Notes under the pieces: model-generated
What the model was told of the DNA's origin: nothing
The model's database searches: none
The model's input: only the letters and a program-made list of their open reading frames with translations
DNA from: Leptospira weilii
GTDB taxonomy: Bacteria > Spirochaetota > Leptospiria > Leptospirales > Leptospiraceae
Length of the DNA stretch: 64,000 nucleotides
Assembly: GCF_006874765.1 (NCBI RefSeq)
Contig: NZ_CP040842.1
Location: forward strand, 25,237-89,236
Direction of reading: 5' to 3'
Position numbers and translations under genes: made by a program
Shown: in pieces, positions 55,951-64,000 of the stretch
Position numbering within the stretch: the stretch's first letter is position 1
Layout: every line of letters begins with the position of its first letter

Positions 55951-56370
55951 ATGTTGAAGGCATTATTAGATACTAATATTTACATCTCTGCTATTTTATT
56001 TAAAGGAAAACCTAGGCTCGTTTTCCAAGATTTAATTGATGAGGTTTTTACGGGATATATTTCGAAAGAAATATTAGATGAAATAGAATCCACTCTTTCT
56101 AAGCCAAAATTTAAGTTAGATAATAATTTCATTCAGATTGTCTTATCCGAAATCAGAGATATTACAACATTTGTTAAAAATAAACCTATTCAAGATTATT
56201 TAGAGTTAAGAGATAGAGATGATTACCACATTTTGGAATCTGCTTTTGCAGCTGAAGTGGATTACTTAATAACTGGAGATAAAGATTTATTGACTCTCCA
56301 GAAAATTAAGAATTTTAGCATCGTCACTCCCGATGAATATCTAAGTCTTAAAAAAAGACGCGAAATTTAA
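55951..56370 (+). CDS. PIN-domain toxin (COG1569 type)
   Basis: 139 aa. KALLDTNIYISAILFKGKPR (first Asp), YISKEILDEIESTLSKPKF (Glu), DYLELRDRDDYHILESAFAA (two Asp) and YLITGDKDLLTLQKIKNFSI (final Asp) give the PIN catalytic set. The ATG follows the MITE directly, so translation now needs re-initiation or a new site, perhaps within the MITE. Toxin of the RHH-PIN pair. Confidence 0.85.
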   Translation: MLKALLDTNIYISAILFKGKPRLVFQDLIDEVFTGYISKEILDEIESTLSKPKFKLDNNFIQIVLSEIRDITTFVKNKPIQDYLELRDRDDYHILESAFAAEVDYLITGDKDLLTLQKIKNFSIVTPDEYLSLKKRREI

Positions 56371-56450
56371 TTCAGCGTCGGCCCCTACAAGAAGTTTTGG
56401 GACAGTTCTAAGTTTTTACGACGTCCCGTGAACTGAAGCGGCTAGCAAGT

Positions 56451-56750
56451 CTAAACGCCCTTGTTCTTTAAATGGATGACAGTTTCCGCATCTAGTGCCT
56501 TGGCAAGGCGATTAATAAAAGAAAGAGATAAATTACTATAATTCCCAGATTCAATTCTTGCAATTGCAGGTTGGGAAGTGCCAATTTTTTCCGCTAAATC
56601 TTTCTGAGTTAAGTTTCTCTTTTTTCTAAGTTTAATTATCTCTTTAGCAAGAGTAAATTCATTAGAAAGGGCATCATACTCTTTCTTAAAATCTTCCTTT
56701 TTTAGTTCTTTATTCAAAAGTGAATTAAAATCTTTAGTTTTAAGTTTCAT
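56451..56750 (-). CDS. XRE antitoxin of RelE-type toxin
   Basis: 99 aa. The HTH is in the middle: FTLAKEIIKLRKKRNLTQKD then LAEKIGTSQPAIARIESGNY and INRLAKALDAETVIHL. It starts two bases after the toxin stop, toxin first. Expected to neutralise the toxin and repress the operon. Complete. Confidence 0.85.
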   Translation of the reverse strand: MKLKTKDFNSLLNKELKKEDFKKEYDALSNEFTLAKEIIKLRKKRNLTQKDLAEKIGTSQPAIARIESGNYSNLSLSFINRLAKALDAETVIHLKNKGV

Positions 56751-56752
56751 AC

Positions 56753-57082
56753 CTACTCTCCTTTATAAGTTTTCATTAATTTAAACGCTCGAACTAATTC
56801 ATCTTTATCAGTTTTTTGTTCTTTCTTCACGAAACCAGAAGTTATTATAACAACCCGCTCCTTTTCAAAAAAGTAAAATAACCTAAAAATATTAGAACCT
56901 TGTTTAATTCTTAGTTCAAATAATCCAGAATAGCCTTTAATCTTTTTAGAAAAAGGTTCTCGGAGTTCAGGCCCAAACTCTGCTAATAATTCAATAGTCC
57001 TGAATGCTTTTGCTTTAAGTTTATTTTCCAGTTTTAGAAGAAAATCTTCCGCCGGTTTCAATAACTGAATTTTAAACTTCAC
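56753..57082 (-). CDS. RelE/HigB-type toxin (Gp49-like)
   Basis: 109 aa with a GTG start (57080-57082). LLKPAEDFLLKLENKLKAKA, then ELLAEFGPELREPFSKKIKG and LFELRIKQGSNIFRLFYFFE, VVIITSGFVKKEQKTDKDEL are the RelE-superfamily Gp49-like blocks (ELR...RxFYF...HGFxKK). A TTGACA -35 box lies upstream with AT-rich palindromic DNA. Paired with the XRE antitoxin. Confidence 0.88.
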   Translation of the reverse strand: MKFKIQLLKPAEDFLLKLENKLKAKAFRTIELLAEFGPELREPFSKKIKGYSGLFELRIKQGSNIFRLFYFFEKERVVIITSGFVKKEQKTDKDELVRAFKLMKTYKGE

Positions 57083-57767
57083 AATACTAATATATCAAAT
57101 ATGGTATAATTTGTCAATTTTTGATTAAAATCTTTTTAAGCTATCTATAAGTCTTTTTCTTTAAGAGATTTATAAGAATAAAAATGATATTTTTACTACT
57201 CGGACGTATGAAAATGATACCAAAAATTAACGGACGGTTTTTGCAAAGAAATAGAAGCGTTCACAAAATTGCCCCAAATCCAGAATTGTTAACTTTTTTG
57301 AAGAAGATCGAACATTCTAACTTTTGAAACAAACTTATTACAGTAGTCTTTTCATACGACCGAACAGTAAATAAAGGAATTGATTCAACGTTATCAGGAG
57401 AATTCAAGTTTCTCAACACAATGAGACTTGAAAAAAATTCCGACTCAACCCACAAAAGTAAGACGACGATTTCGGTAGGAACCTTTTACGTTTTTCCTTT
57501 TCAGGTTTTGAGACAAATTACTTCCTACCCTACTCCCAGAACATTCAAAAATCAAAATAGTCACAAATTTAAGAATTTTAAAAAGATGTAATATTCCTCG
57601 AATTTCCACATTGGCCTGTTTTGGCTCTTTTTGTCCTGTTACCTCTCCAAAGACAGATTACCCTAAAACCGAATGCTTTTTGTTTCTGTTGCAATATTTT
57701 TCGATATAATCAAACAGAAAATATTGTGTTTAATTTCCTTCTGTAAACCTCCTCTACTTTCAAAGTT

Positions 57768-58007
57768 TTAAAAAGCGATTCTAGGAAACTCAGGCGGAAC
57801 GCGCGCTATGAATCGTGTCCCGGGAGCATTATCATAGCAGTTGTCTTTTCTACTCATACTCAGAATGAACTCATTTGCACTTAAGAATTTTCTAAAGTAT
57901 TCGCTTGCATATTTCATTCCTCTATCGGAATAAAATATGCTTTCTTTTGGATATCCTCTGCGAGAAAGAACATTCCCAAAAGCTTTCAAGAGATGTCCCG
58001 TCTCCAA
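57768..58007 (-). pseudogene. IS3-type transposase scrap
   Basis: The minus strand encodes KAFGNVLSRRGYPKESIFYS then DRGMKYASEYFRKFLSANEF and LSMSRKDNCYDNAPGTRF, the middle of an IS3-family OrfB around the second Asp and the SMSRKxNCYDNA block. The catalytic Glu is replaced and the ends are missing. Not related closely to either IS3 element in the window. Confidence 0.7.
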
Positions 58008-58581
58008 TGTCGAACCTAATTCAAGACAGATAATTTCTTAATTGAATCGAACAAGTGCCAAAGCCTTGTAACTACTATCTAAAAAAGACCGTTTCTTCCC
58101 TCACTTTTCCTACAATTTCCTCACGAACCTTTGTCCAACCCGCGAAATCTCTCCAATTCTAAAAAGTGGCTTTCCCGTTCTCGACTGTTCACTGTCCTTA
58201 GATCATAGAAATTATTTATTTCTTTTTTATTTTAACATGTCCTACCTCCCCCACATCAAACACCTACTTACTTCCAAACCTCAAACTTTCAGAATTTTAG
58301 GGGTCGAAATTTGACCTGAAATTTCCTGAATATCGAATTTCTTTAAAAAATATGACTTTTTCAAATTGTCCTGTTTTGGCTCGTTTTTTCCTGAATAGGT
58401 ATTCTTAAGAAGAGTCAGATTCTACAGCCTTCCTACAATTCCCTTGAAAAAAGAATCTGTTTTTTGAGACGAATCGAGTAAACATCTTACTGATTTAGAT
58501 TTCTATTTTGTCAAACGGTCATAGAAGTGAGACAATTTATGTCGAGACTCATTCTAAGTTTTAGTCACTCCTCCTTTACTA

Positions 58582-58671
58582 CTCATCTCTACATAATAGA
58601 GTATCCAAAATCCTGCGTCTAAACGCGAGATTTATGCTCAAATTAATAGTATTCTATTTCATAGGGATCAA
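58582..58671. repeat. IS630-type MITE, copy M7
   Basis: 90 bp, left end CTCATCTCTACATAATAGAG next to TA 58580-58581, right end finishing CATAGGGATCAA at TA 58672-58673 (last base changed). The interior gcgtctaaacgcgagattta matches M2. Confidence 0.75.
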
Positions 58672-59156
58672 TAAAGTAAATTGATTCTGTTCGAGTAAAA
58701 AACTTTGATCACTCCGAAATATAGTTTTAGGAACTTTAGACAAAACCTGATCATTAACTAAAAACGGAACGGCTTAAAAAGCTATTGAACAATTCGTAAT
58801 CGTTTCGATGGAAATTTGTATTTAGAACATTCTTTAGTTTATTAGAAGGCTTTTAAGTATTAACATTATGAGTTGTTTGATTTTGGAAGTTTAGGTAAAA
58901 AATTCTGATCTTTTTATAAACCCGCTTCTCTACTACGATTTCAAAAGGCTTGTATCTTTTTATTCCCAAAGAACATTACGGTTCAAAAATTCTTTTCGAG
59001 GCAAAAACCGTTTGATTTTTTTAAGTCCGAGCCTCTAAAAGATCCGAATTTATTTGTACATCATTAGAGTCTAACGTCCTTTTGGAAGTTTGGCCTACCC
59101 TACTCTAAAAAAACTTCGTATGGATCTTTGTTTGTAATTTTAATTCTTTTTTGATT

Positions 59157-59402
59157 CTATCCTCTTTCACTTTTTCTTTCTTTGGCATTTGTTTGAGTTC
59201 TTTCAAATAACCTTAAAATTGTTTCCGGACTTTCTAATTGATTGTACCAAGGCCAATTAATACTTTCCATTTTAACCCCCAGTTTCTTTAAGAAATTCCA
59301 TTCAACCAGTGAACTCCTTTTCAATTCTCCTAAAACAGTTCGGTTTTGATATTTAAAACAAAAAAATCCTGAAAACGTAAATACCTTCCTGAGAAAAGAA
59401 AC
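59157..59402 (-). pseudogene. Protein-like remnant of unknown family
   Basis: About 80 codons free of stops and with natural-looking composition: FLRKVFTFSGFFCFKYQNRT, VLGELKRSSLVEWNFLKKLG and NWPWYNQLESPETILRLFER, ending at TAG 59157-59159. No ATG is available before it. Probably the end of a lost gene. Confidence 0.3.
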
Positions 59403-59414
59403 TCAGATAATCAA

Positions 59415-59451
<37 letters not shown>

Positions 59452-59518
59452 TTTTGTAATCTTGATTTTATGAAACAGGGGTTTTACAAGTGAAAAACCC
59501 TGCAAAACCCCACTTTCA

Positions 59519-59555
<37 letters not shown>

Positions 59556-59667
59556 CCAAAAAACGGCTGCCTCTTTTCTGTTCATTACAAAAGGAATTCA
59601 GAGCGCAAAAAGACGATAGTCTATAAAATTGTAAACGAATAACAAGAAAATCAACAGAAGGAACTAA

Positions 59668-59819
59668 GAGGCCGTCTCAAAACCTTAAAAAGACATCTCT
59701 AAACGATCCGGCAAGTTTCTAAAAAGACGTGGGAGTTCTCACAGATTACATCGTATTGCCGGTTTTCTTGTCGTTTAAGATTGTAGTAGTTCCACATTTT
59801 AATGTTTTGAGACGGGTTC
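59668..59819. repeat. IS5-type MITE
   Basis: 152 bp flanked by TAA on both sides (59665-59667, 59820-59822). Left end GAGGCCGTCTCAAAACCTTA, right end (read inward) GAACCCGTCTCAAAACATTA. The ends resemble those of the two IS5 types (GAACCGGTCTCAAAAC and GAACCCATCTCAAAAA), which could mobilise it. No ORF. Confidence 0.65.
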
Positions 59820-60428
59820 TAAAGTGAAAAGGAAAGTATATGATGTAGGAATGGTAAATCCCTGCTTTACCAGATCGTTCTTGAATTCTAGCAAAAGATA
59901 GTATTTCCACGACAGTTCAATGGATAAATTCGGAAATATTCAATTTCAGCCAAACGAATTAGGTTTCATGGAGTTCTTTCAAAAACAAGAGAAAAGTAGG
60001 CATTTCCCCCTCTAAAAATATATCGTTTTTAACTTTGTAAATGAATTCAGAATTACTCTATACTTTGAATCATACATTTCCAATTCATAAATTGGAAATT
60101 AGATCACAAAAGGGAAAAATTCTTTTTAAACAAAAACGTCATTTACCCAGAATAGCTAATACTACCGCATTTCGTAATTTCACTGTTATATATTGAATTG
60201 TTCTTAGTCCGAATCGATTCACAAAAGTGCAGCAGTCCTCAAAAATTAAGTCAAATCGGGAATTCCCGACTCTTTAGAGGAATATTCCAGCATTCTAATT
60301 TTCGAAATAAGTTTATCACAGTATTCTACTCATGCGTCCGAGTAGTAAGGGTTCTTTGAGAATCGAACCTTGTTCTTTCTCGTACGAAATCGGTTCTAGT
60401 ACACTTTGGTTGGTTAAATTTAAACGGC

Positions 60429-61646
60429 TCATGCGACACTTTCCTGCGAATTTTCTTTCCCATTTTCAATTGTAGTCTTTTTAATTTCTGAGTTTTGAAT
60501 AAGACCCGGATATATTTCGTTTACGAATTTTTCGAAAAGGATCTTCTTCGTTCCTTCGTATTTTAGAGGATCTGAGTTTTGTTCGTAATATTCTAATTGG
60601 GGTTTGAGTAACTTAGTTTTACCCCATACTAAAAAACATTTGTAGGGATCTAAGTCCTTTATCTCTATTGGCTTGTCTGGCATCGGTTTTCTCTCATTGA
60701 ATTTGGATAGATTTTGTTTTTCAGTTCGCATTGTATTTTTTTCAGCTCGTCTTTCATTTCTTACAAATAACCTGGACCAAAACTTAGATACGGACTCGGG
60801 ACTTACCGACTGTTCATACCAAAACTTGGAATCTTGTTTTCTCAGTTGGATGAGTATCTTGATCTTACTTTCGATAACGTTCCATTCTCCTTTAGAAAAT
60901 TCAAAGAGTAAGTTGAGTGCTTTTAGTTCCGAGGCCGGTTGTCCCATTGCGTTTCCGTGTTCCTGTAAATAGTAGTCTTGGAAGTTAATTAGCCAAGCAG
61001 CCGGGAATTGAAATCGCGGCTTCTCTTTTTGTTTGTGCTGATCTTGATTGTGTTCTTCTCTGCGCGCTTGTGCGGGCGGGCGGTACTCTCTAGAAGCTTT
61101 TAGTATTTGTGAAGAGAGTACTTGTTTTGATAGTCTTTGGTATATAGTATTTGGTAGGGGTTGATTTTCCGGGCTTGGATTTACCGCGACTGGATTTTCC
61201 AGGTGCGGGTTTTCCTGTAGTGGTAAATCCGGTCCTGGATTTTCCACTACAGGACTTTTTATTTCTTCTTCTGCAAAAAGTTCCCCTTGTTTCAATTCCT
61301 CCTTTTTAGAACGGTTCGGTATAGACTCAACGTCTGGCTTTTGAGATTCTTCGAAAAAATACCATCCCGATTCAAATTTACCGGTTACAGTATTTCGAGT
61401 TTTTCGGTACTCCGCATAGCCAAACGCAACTAACTCCTTAAACCCGGATGAGATACTTGACTCTTTGTCGGATTTCAGTCTAGTCATCCCTTTTACGGAC
61501 ATCCTCCAGTTATCCGGGTAACGTAAGGCTAATAAAAGGATCGCCGTTGCCTTCAGGCTTAAGCGTCTGTCGTCTATAAAATGATTTTTGACTACGGTAA
61601 AGTTTCGGTCTTTTGGTACCCGATATACTCTTTGATTCTCATTCAT
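60429..61646 (-). CDS. Replication-type winged-helix protein (phage/plasmid)
   Basis: 405 aa from the ATG at 61644-61646; a longer frame would overlap the upstream gene. Residues ~15-85 (FTVVKNHFIDDRRLSLKATA then LLALRYPDNWRMSVKGMTRL and SSGFKELVAFGYAEYRK) are the winged helix found at the start of phage/plasmid replication proteins. A Pro/Asn/Glu repeat region (~130-175, ENPxxxx units) follows, then a basic middle and a C-terminal helical region. It closes a minus-strand operon of small genes. Confidence 0.65.
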   Translation of the reverse strand: MNENQRVYRVPKDRNFTVVKNHFIDDRRLSLKATAILLLALRYPDNWRMSVKGMTRLKSDKESSISSGFKELVAFGYAEYRKTRNTVTGKFESGWYFFEESQKPDVESIPNRSKKEELKQGELFAEEEIKSPVVENPGPDLPLQENPHLENPVAVNPSPENQPLPNTIYQRLSKQVLSSQILKASREYRPPAQARREEHNQDQHKQKEKPRFQFPAAWLINFQDYYLQEHGNAMGQPASELKALNLLFEFSKGEWNVIESKIKILIQLRKQDSKFWYEQSVSPESVSKFWSRLFVRNERRAEKNTMRTEKQNLSKFNERKPMPDKPIEIKDLDPYKCFLVWGKTKLLKPQLEYYEQNSDPLKYEGTKKILFEKFVNEIYPGLIQNSEIKKTTIENGKENSQESVA

Positions 61647-61657
61647 ATATCGTTCTC

Positions 61658-62017
61658 TTATTTTGAGTTGTTCTGAAGTGAGTATAGATGTTTCTGAAAA
61701 GTAAGCGGGAAAAACGGGATGTCTAATCCCCGTTTCCCTTCTTGTTCCCACTTCGTTTCGATATAGTCGAGAACTCTCTCGACCTCAGTTACGGAATGCG
61801 AATAGTAAAATAGATTCCCTCTATCTAAGAAACTAAGGCCTAACTCCCCTACTCCGATTCGGATTTCAAAGTCGGGTATTTTTAAGTTTTTGTACAATCC
61901 GAGATCTGTAGGTTGCATCCGAAAACCCTTCTTATATAGCAGGATTTCGATTCTTGCTTTATTTCGAATCCGTAACCGGTCTACTAGATCCGGATTGTTT
62001 GCCTCAATTGGTTCCAA
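61658..62017 (-). CDS. Hypothetical protein of the replication operon
   Basis: 119 aa, soluble: NNPDLVDRLRIRNKARIEIL then DLGLYKNLKIPDFEIRIGVG and LDRGNLFYYSHSVTEVERVL. It ends 11 bases before the start of the replication-type gene and follows the 108-aa HTH gene, all on the minus strand. I recognise no family. Its company suggests a role in plasmid or phage DNA maintenance. Confidence 0.55.
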   Translation of the reverse strand: MEPIEANNPDLVDRLRIRNKARIEILLYKKGFRMQPTDLGLYKNLKIPDFEIRIGVGELGLSFLDRGNLFYYSHSVTEVERVLDYIETKWEQEGKRGLDIPFFPLTFQKHLYSLQNNSK

Positions 62018-62078
62018 CTATTTTTCCTTTTTAGTGATTTCTGTTTTTGCATTTTTGTAGATGGGCTTTACTTCTTTA

Positions 62079-62405
62079 TCACACGATCGATTTTTCGATC
62101 TTATCTTGAATGACCCATTTCTGTTCCGACTCTGTTTTGTTCGGATCTTTACAGTGAGTTATCTCTGAATACCCGAACAAATTCAGATTGTTTAAAATCT
62201 CATTCGTCTCGTTTGCGGTATTCCCAGTGTATTGAGAAAGTTCATTTACGGAATAATTTGCCTGCGGCCTTAGATACAGTGCGTTGTAGAGCAGCCCCAG
62301 TTCGGCTGGCCCAAGCCTCTTATCATTCAAGAAAGCGCCGTCCACGCCAAACTGTTCGTTTATTTTATCTGTGTAGTAACTTCGAATCGCCCGGAGCTTT
62401 TTCAT
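62079..62405 (-). CDS. Small HTH-like protein of the replication operon
   Basis: 108 aa. AFLNDKRLGPAELGLLYNAL then NYSVNELSQYTGNTANETNE and EILNNLNLFGYSEI follow a winged-helix pattern like the first domain of the replication-type protein downstream. Its ATG overlaps the stop of the 43-aa ORF (ATGA), implying translational coupling. Role unknown. Confidence 0.55.
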   Translation of the reverse strand: MKKLRAIRSYYTDKINEQFGVDGAFLNDKRLGPAELGLLYNALYLRPQANYSVNELSQYTGNTANETNEILNNLNLFGYSEITHCKDPNKTESEQKWVIQDKIEKSIV

Positions 62406-62533
62406 ACGGCTACCTCCAATATTATATGGTTAAGGTGACTGTATGCTTTTGAGTGGCTAGGCTTCTTCGTCCAATGATATCGATAGAGAATTGATTCTAA
62501 TCGAGCTTGTTTTGTAATTTCTATCCGAGTCAT
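62402..62533 (-). CDS. Small ORF coupled to the HTH gene
   Basis: 43 aa from the ATG at 62531-62533: MTRIEITKQARLESILYRYH then WTKKPSHSKAYSHLNHIILE. A TTG 30 bases upstream is an alternative start. It ends with TGA overlapping the next ATG by four bases, which supports translation. Family unknown; size and place are typical for phage/plasmid operons. Confidence 0.45.
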   Translation of the reverse strand: MTRIEITKQARLESILYRYHWTKKPSHSKAYSHLNHIILEVAV

Positions 62534-62583
62534 TTGTCTCGGAATTTCGTTTAAAGGTTCCAACTGATTTTTCCTAAATAAAA

Positions 62584-62721
62584 TTATTCTGTTTTCGCAT
62601 ATTTCTTATTAATTTCTCTTAGAATCTGTCTTGGAGTCTGACGCTTAAATCGATATCGGTAAATTGAGAATCCGATATAGAACCCCAAAATGATTAAAAT
62701 TGTTATTAAAAGTTCGTTCAT
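62584..62721 (-). CDS. Single-TM micro-protein
   Basis: 45 aa: one N-terminal membrane segment (LLITILIILGFYIGFSIY) and a basic cytosolic tail (RYRFKRQTPRQILREINKKY). ATG at 62719-62721, 6 bases after the stop of the 57-aa gene. Small membrane proteins of this kind occur in phage and plasmid operons. Function unknown. Confidence 0.45.
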   Translation of the reverse strand: MNELLITILIILGFYIGFSIYRYRFKRQTPRQILREINKKYAKTE

Positions 62722-62727
62722 CTTCCC

Positions 62728-62901
62728 CTACCCCTTTTCTTCTGCGGCAATATATCTCAAATGTTCTTCGATAACCCAATCGACGCACCATGCGCGAGAA
62801 GGGTGACCGTAAACTACCGCATCGCTCCTAGAGTCGTAGACTTCATAGTAGCGTGCGCCCTCCCCTATCGGGTTGATTTTTAAATAATTGATAGGGTCCA
62901 T
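62728..62901 (-). CDS. Small soluble protein, first gene of the replication operon
   Basis: 57 aa from the ATG at 62899-62901: MDPINYLKINPIGEGARYYE then VYDSRSDAVVYGHPSRAWCV and DWVIEEHLRYIAAEEKG. Compact and acidic, with a pattern seen in small hypothetical phage proteins. It is the first recognisable gene of the minus-strand operon, divergent from the XRE repressor at 63305. Confidence 0.45.
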   Translation of the reverse strand: MDPINYLKINPIGEGARYYEVYDSRSDAVVYGHPSRAWCVDWVIEEHLRYIAAEEKG

Positions 62902-63304
62902 TGAGTCATTTTTTGTTTAATTTGGTTCCAAAACTGTCGCTTTGGGCACAATTAATTTATATTTTCCTAATATACTTCGTTTTTGTTTGTGCTAGTGTCT
63001 TTGAAAGTGGGCCCAAATTTATCGATTTGGTAGTTTTGTTTTTGATTTTTTTAGCTTTAATGGACTAATGTCTTTACGATTTCGTTTATATATTCGTTAG
63101 CTTGAATGGATAATTCACATGACTTTCTTCAGCTCGAGGTTACTCAATTCTGCCGTATGTTGTTTTTCGTTCTTTTTTCTCCTAAATAGGAGGCTATTTC
63201 ATTTCTTTAGTCTTTTCCTGTGGTTAGCACAGGAATGCTCTATATTTGCCATAAATGGGAATGATTCCCATTTGTATACTTTAATTTAGGATTTTTTCCC
63301 AATT
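62902..63304. other. Divergent control region between operon and XRE gene
   Basis: About 400 bases with no gene. It holds the 21-bp palindrome at 63253-63273, a perfect hairpin CCTGTG-GTTAG-CACAGG (63217-63233), and AT-rich tracts near 62950 and 63060. The layout (repressor gene, operators, small-gene operon in the opposite direction) is like a phage immunity region. Confidence 0.5.
63253..63273. promoter_or_regulatory. 21-bp perfect palindrome, XRE operator candidate
   Basis: AAATGGGAAT (63253-63262) and ATTCCCATTT (63264-63273) around a single G. A TATACT -10-like box for the XRE gene follows at 63275-63280. Probable binding site of the XRE repressor at 63305. Confidence 0.65.
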
Positions 63305-63700
63305 ATGAAACAAAAAAAAGTTAAAAATATTACTCAGAAGTTTTTACTAATGGAGGAAGAACTTGACAAAACGCCAAAGGAAATCGCTGAAATTTTAGAG
63401 GTTGATTTGAGCACTTATTACAAATCAAAACGAGGAGACATCCCACTAAGCAGTCATTTCCTTGTCAAAGTTGAACACATTCTCGGATACAGTAGAGATT
63501 GGCTAGAATTCGGGAAAGGCAATCCGAAAGTTGAGGACTCTAAACCTCTATCCGAAATTGAATCTCATCTTTCCATTTTAAACAAGCTCAAAGCTTATGA
63601 CCTCATCCCCATTTTAGAAATCCTTCCCCACAATCCAGTCGCAGAAGACAAAAGAGTCCTTTTGGATCTTTTAAATCTTTTTGCTCAAAAATTTAGGTAG
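63305..63700 (+). CDS. XRE-family repressor of the replication module
   Basis: 131 aa. HTH in residues ~10-65 (QKFLLMEEELDKTPKEIAEI then EVDLSTYYKSKRGDIPLSSH), followed by YSRDWLEFGKGNPK, the same motif position as in the module regulators at 3616 and 20902, and a helical tail. Divergent from the small-gene operon across a perfect palindrome, so it probably acts like a phage CI-type or plasmid copy repressor. Confidence 0.75.
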   Translation: MKQKKVKNITQKFLLMEEELDKTPKEIAEILEVDLSTYYKSKRGDIPLSSHFLVKVEHILGYSRDWLEFGKGNPKVEDSKPLSEIESHLSILNKLKAYDLIPILEILPHNPVAEDKRVLLDLLNLFAQKFR

Positions 63701-63730
63701 GCAAATCTTATCTGCCCTTCCCTTTTTTTG
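63700..63730 (+). terminator. Possible terminator after XRE gene
   Basis: GGCAAAT (63700-63706) can pair with ATCTGCC (63710-63716) with one mismatch, then a run of T at 63723-63730. Weak stem. The remaining bases to the window end (63731-64000) show nothing further. Confidence 0.35.
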
Positions 63731-64000
63731 TTTTTATCGGGTGAATTTTCTTTTATGAAATCTCCGTTTTTTGTTTGGATTCGGTAGGTTTTTTCTTTCC
63801 TTTTTATATTCTTCTATGGCCGATTACTTCTCTTGTTGTGGATGCTTCCTGGGCTAATGGAAAAAGAATTTTATTTGAAATATAAACTTTTCTTCCTTTA
63901 CGCTGGTTTATTTATTCACTATAAATAACTAAACGCCCATTAAGAACAACAGGTTGCACTTTACAAAATTAATACTTTAAAAAAAATTTCTTTTCTACTT

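Noticed and set aside
59478..59511. Hairpin GGGGTTTT...AAAACCCC as a terminator
   Set aside because: No gene upstream on either strand and no T run after it; left as a structure of unknown meaning.

Overview
The window looks like an accessory region of a Leptospira chromosome or large replicon. The DNA is AT-rich with many TTG/GTG starts. Leptospira-type families recur: AraC regulators with a multi-pass N-terminus, RHS proteins with DPTGH-terminated cores, a DUF1565 lipoprotein, and IS3, IS5 and IS630 elements. I assign the genus from protein character only; the species is not resolved.

Region 1 (1-13975) is an array of RHS polymorphic-toxin genes, each followed by its own immunity gene: a NucA/NucB-type DNase with a SUKH-like immunity protein, two TreTu-like ADP-ribosyltransferase tails with paralogous immunity proteins, and a HINT-containing RHS with an unrecognised tail and a 72-aa partner. 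Two of the RHS genes are miniature: a Sec signal peptide fused almost directly to the last YD repeat and core. Interleaved are a membrane AraC regulator, a DUF1016-SNase fusion and the first copy of an XRE / multi-pass membrane protein / FeeM-like acyltransferase module, whose acyltransferase is broken by a 4-bp duplication.

Region 2 (13998-23000) holds two more membrane-AraC genes, each preceded by a conserved 57-62 aa micro-protein, a beta-helix lipoprotein, an outer-membrane barrel, and the intact second copy of the XRE / membrane / acyltransferase module. Both acyltransferase start codons lie inside the same 22-bp palindromic operator. The acyltransferase resembles the LuxI/FeeM-type synthases that make acyl signals, so the module could be an undescribed signal-making and signal-sensing unit. 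This is the best candidate for a new system.

Region 3 (23000-57100) is a mobile, scarred island: toxin-antitoxin modules (HigBA types, MazEF, VapBC, Doc with an AbrB antitoxin, two DUF433/DUF5615 pairs, RHH-PIN, RelE-XRE), Rpn nucleases, orphan RHS immunity genes and many insertion sequences. Several minus-strand genes are followed by attC-like sites (GCCTAAC...GTTAAGC type), as in an integron cassette array, but no integrase gene is present. Three IS630 copies share termini with a family of 77-90 bp MITEs. Insertions can be undone on paper to recover the interrupted genes: a caspase-like gene, higA, a zinc-ribbon gene and a small HTH gene.

Region 4 (57100-64000) is about 3.3 kb of decayed, nearly gene-free DNA, then a minus-strand operon with a replication-type winged-helix protein and small phage/plasmid-like genes. 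It diverges from an XRE repressor across a 21-bp palindrome, as in a phage or plasmid control region.
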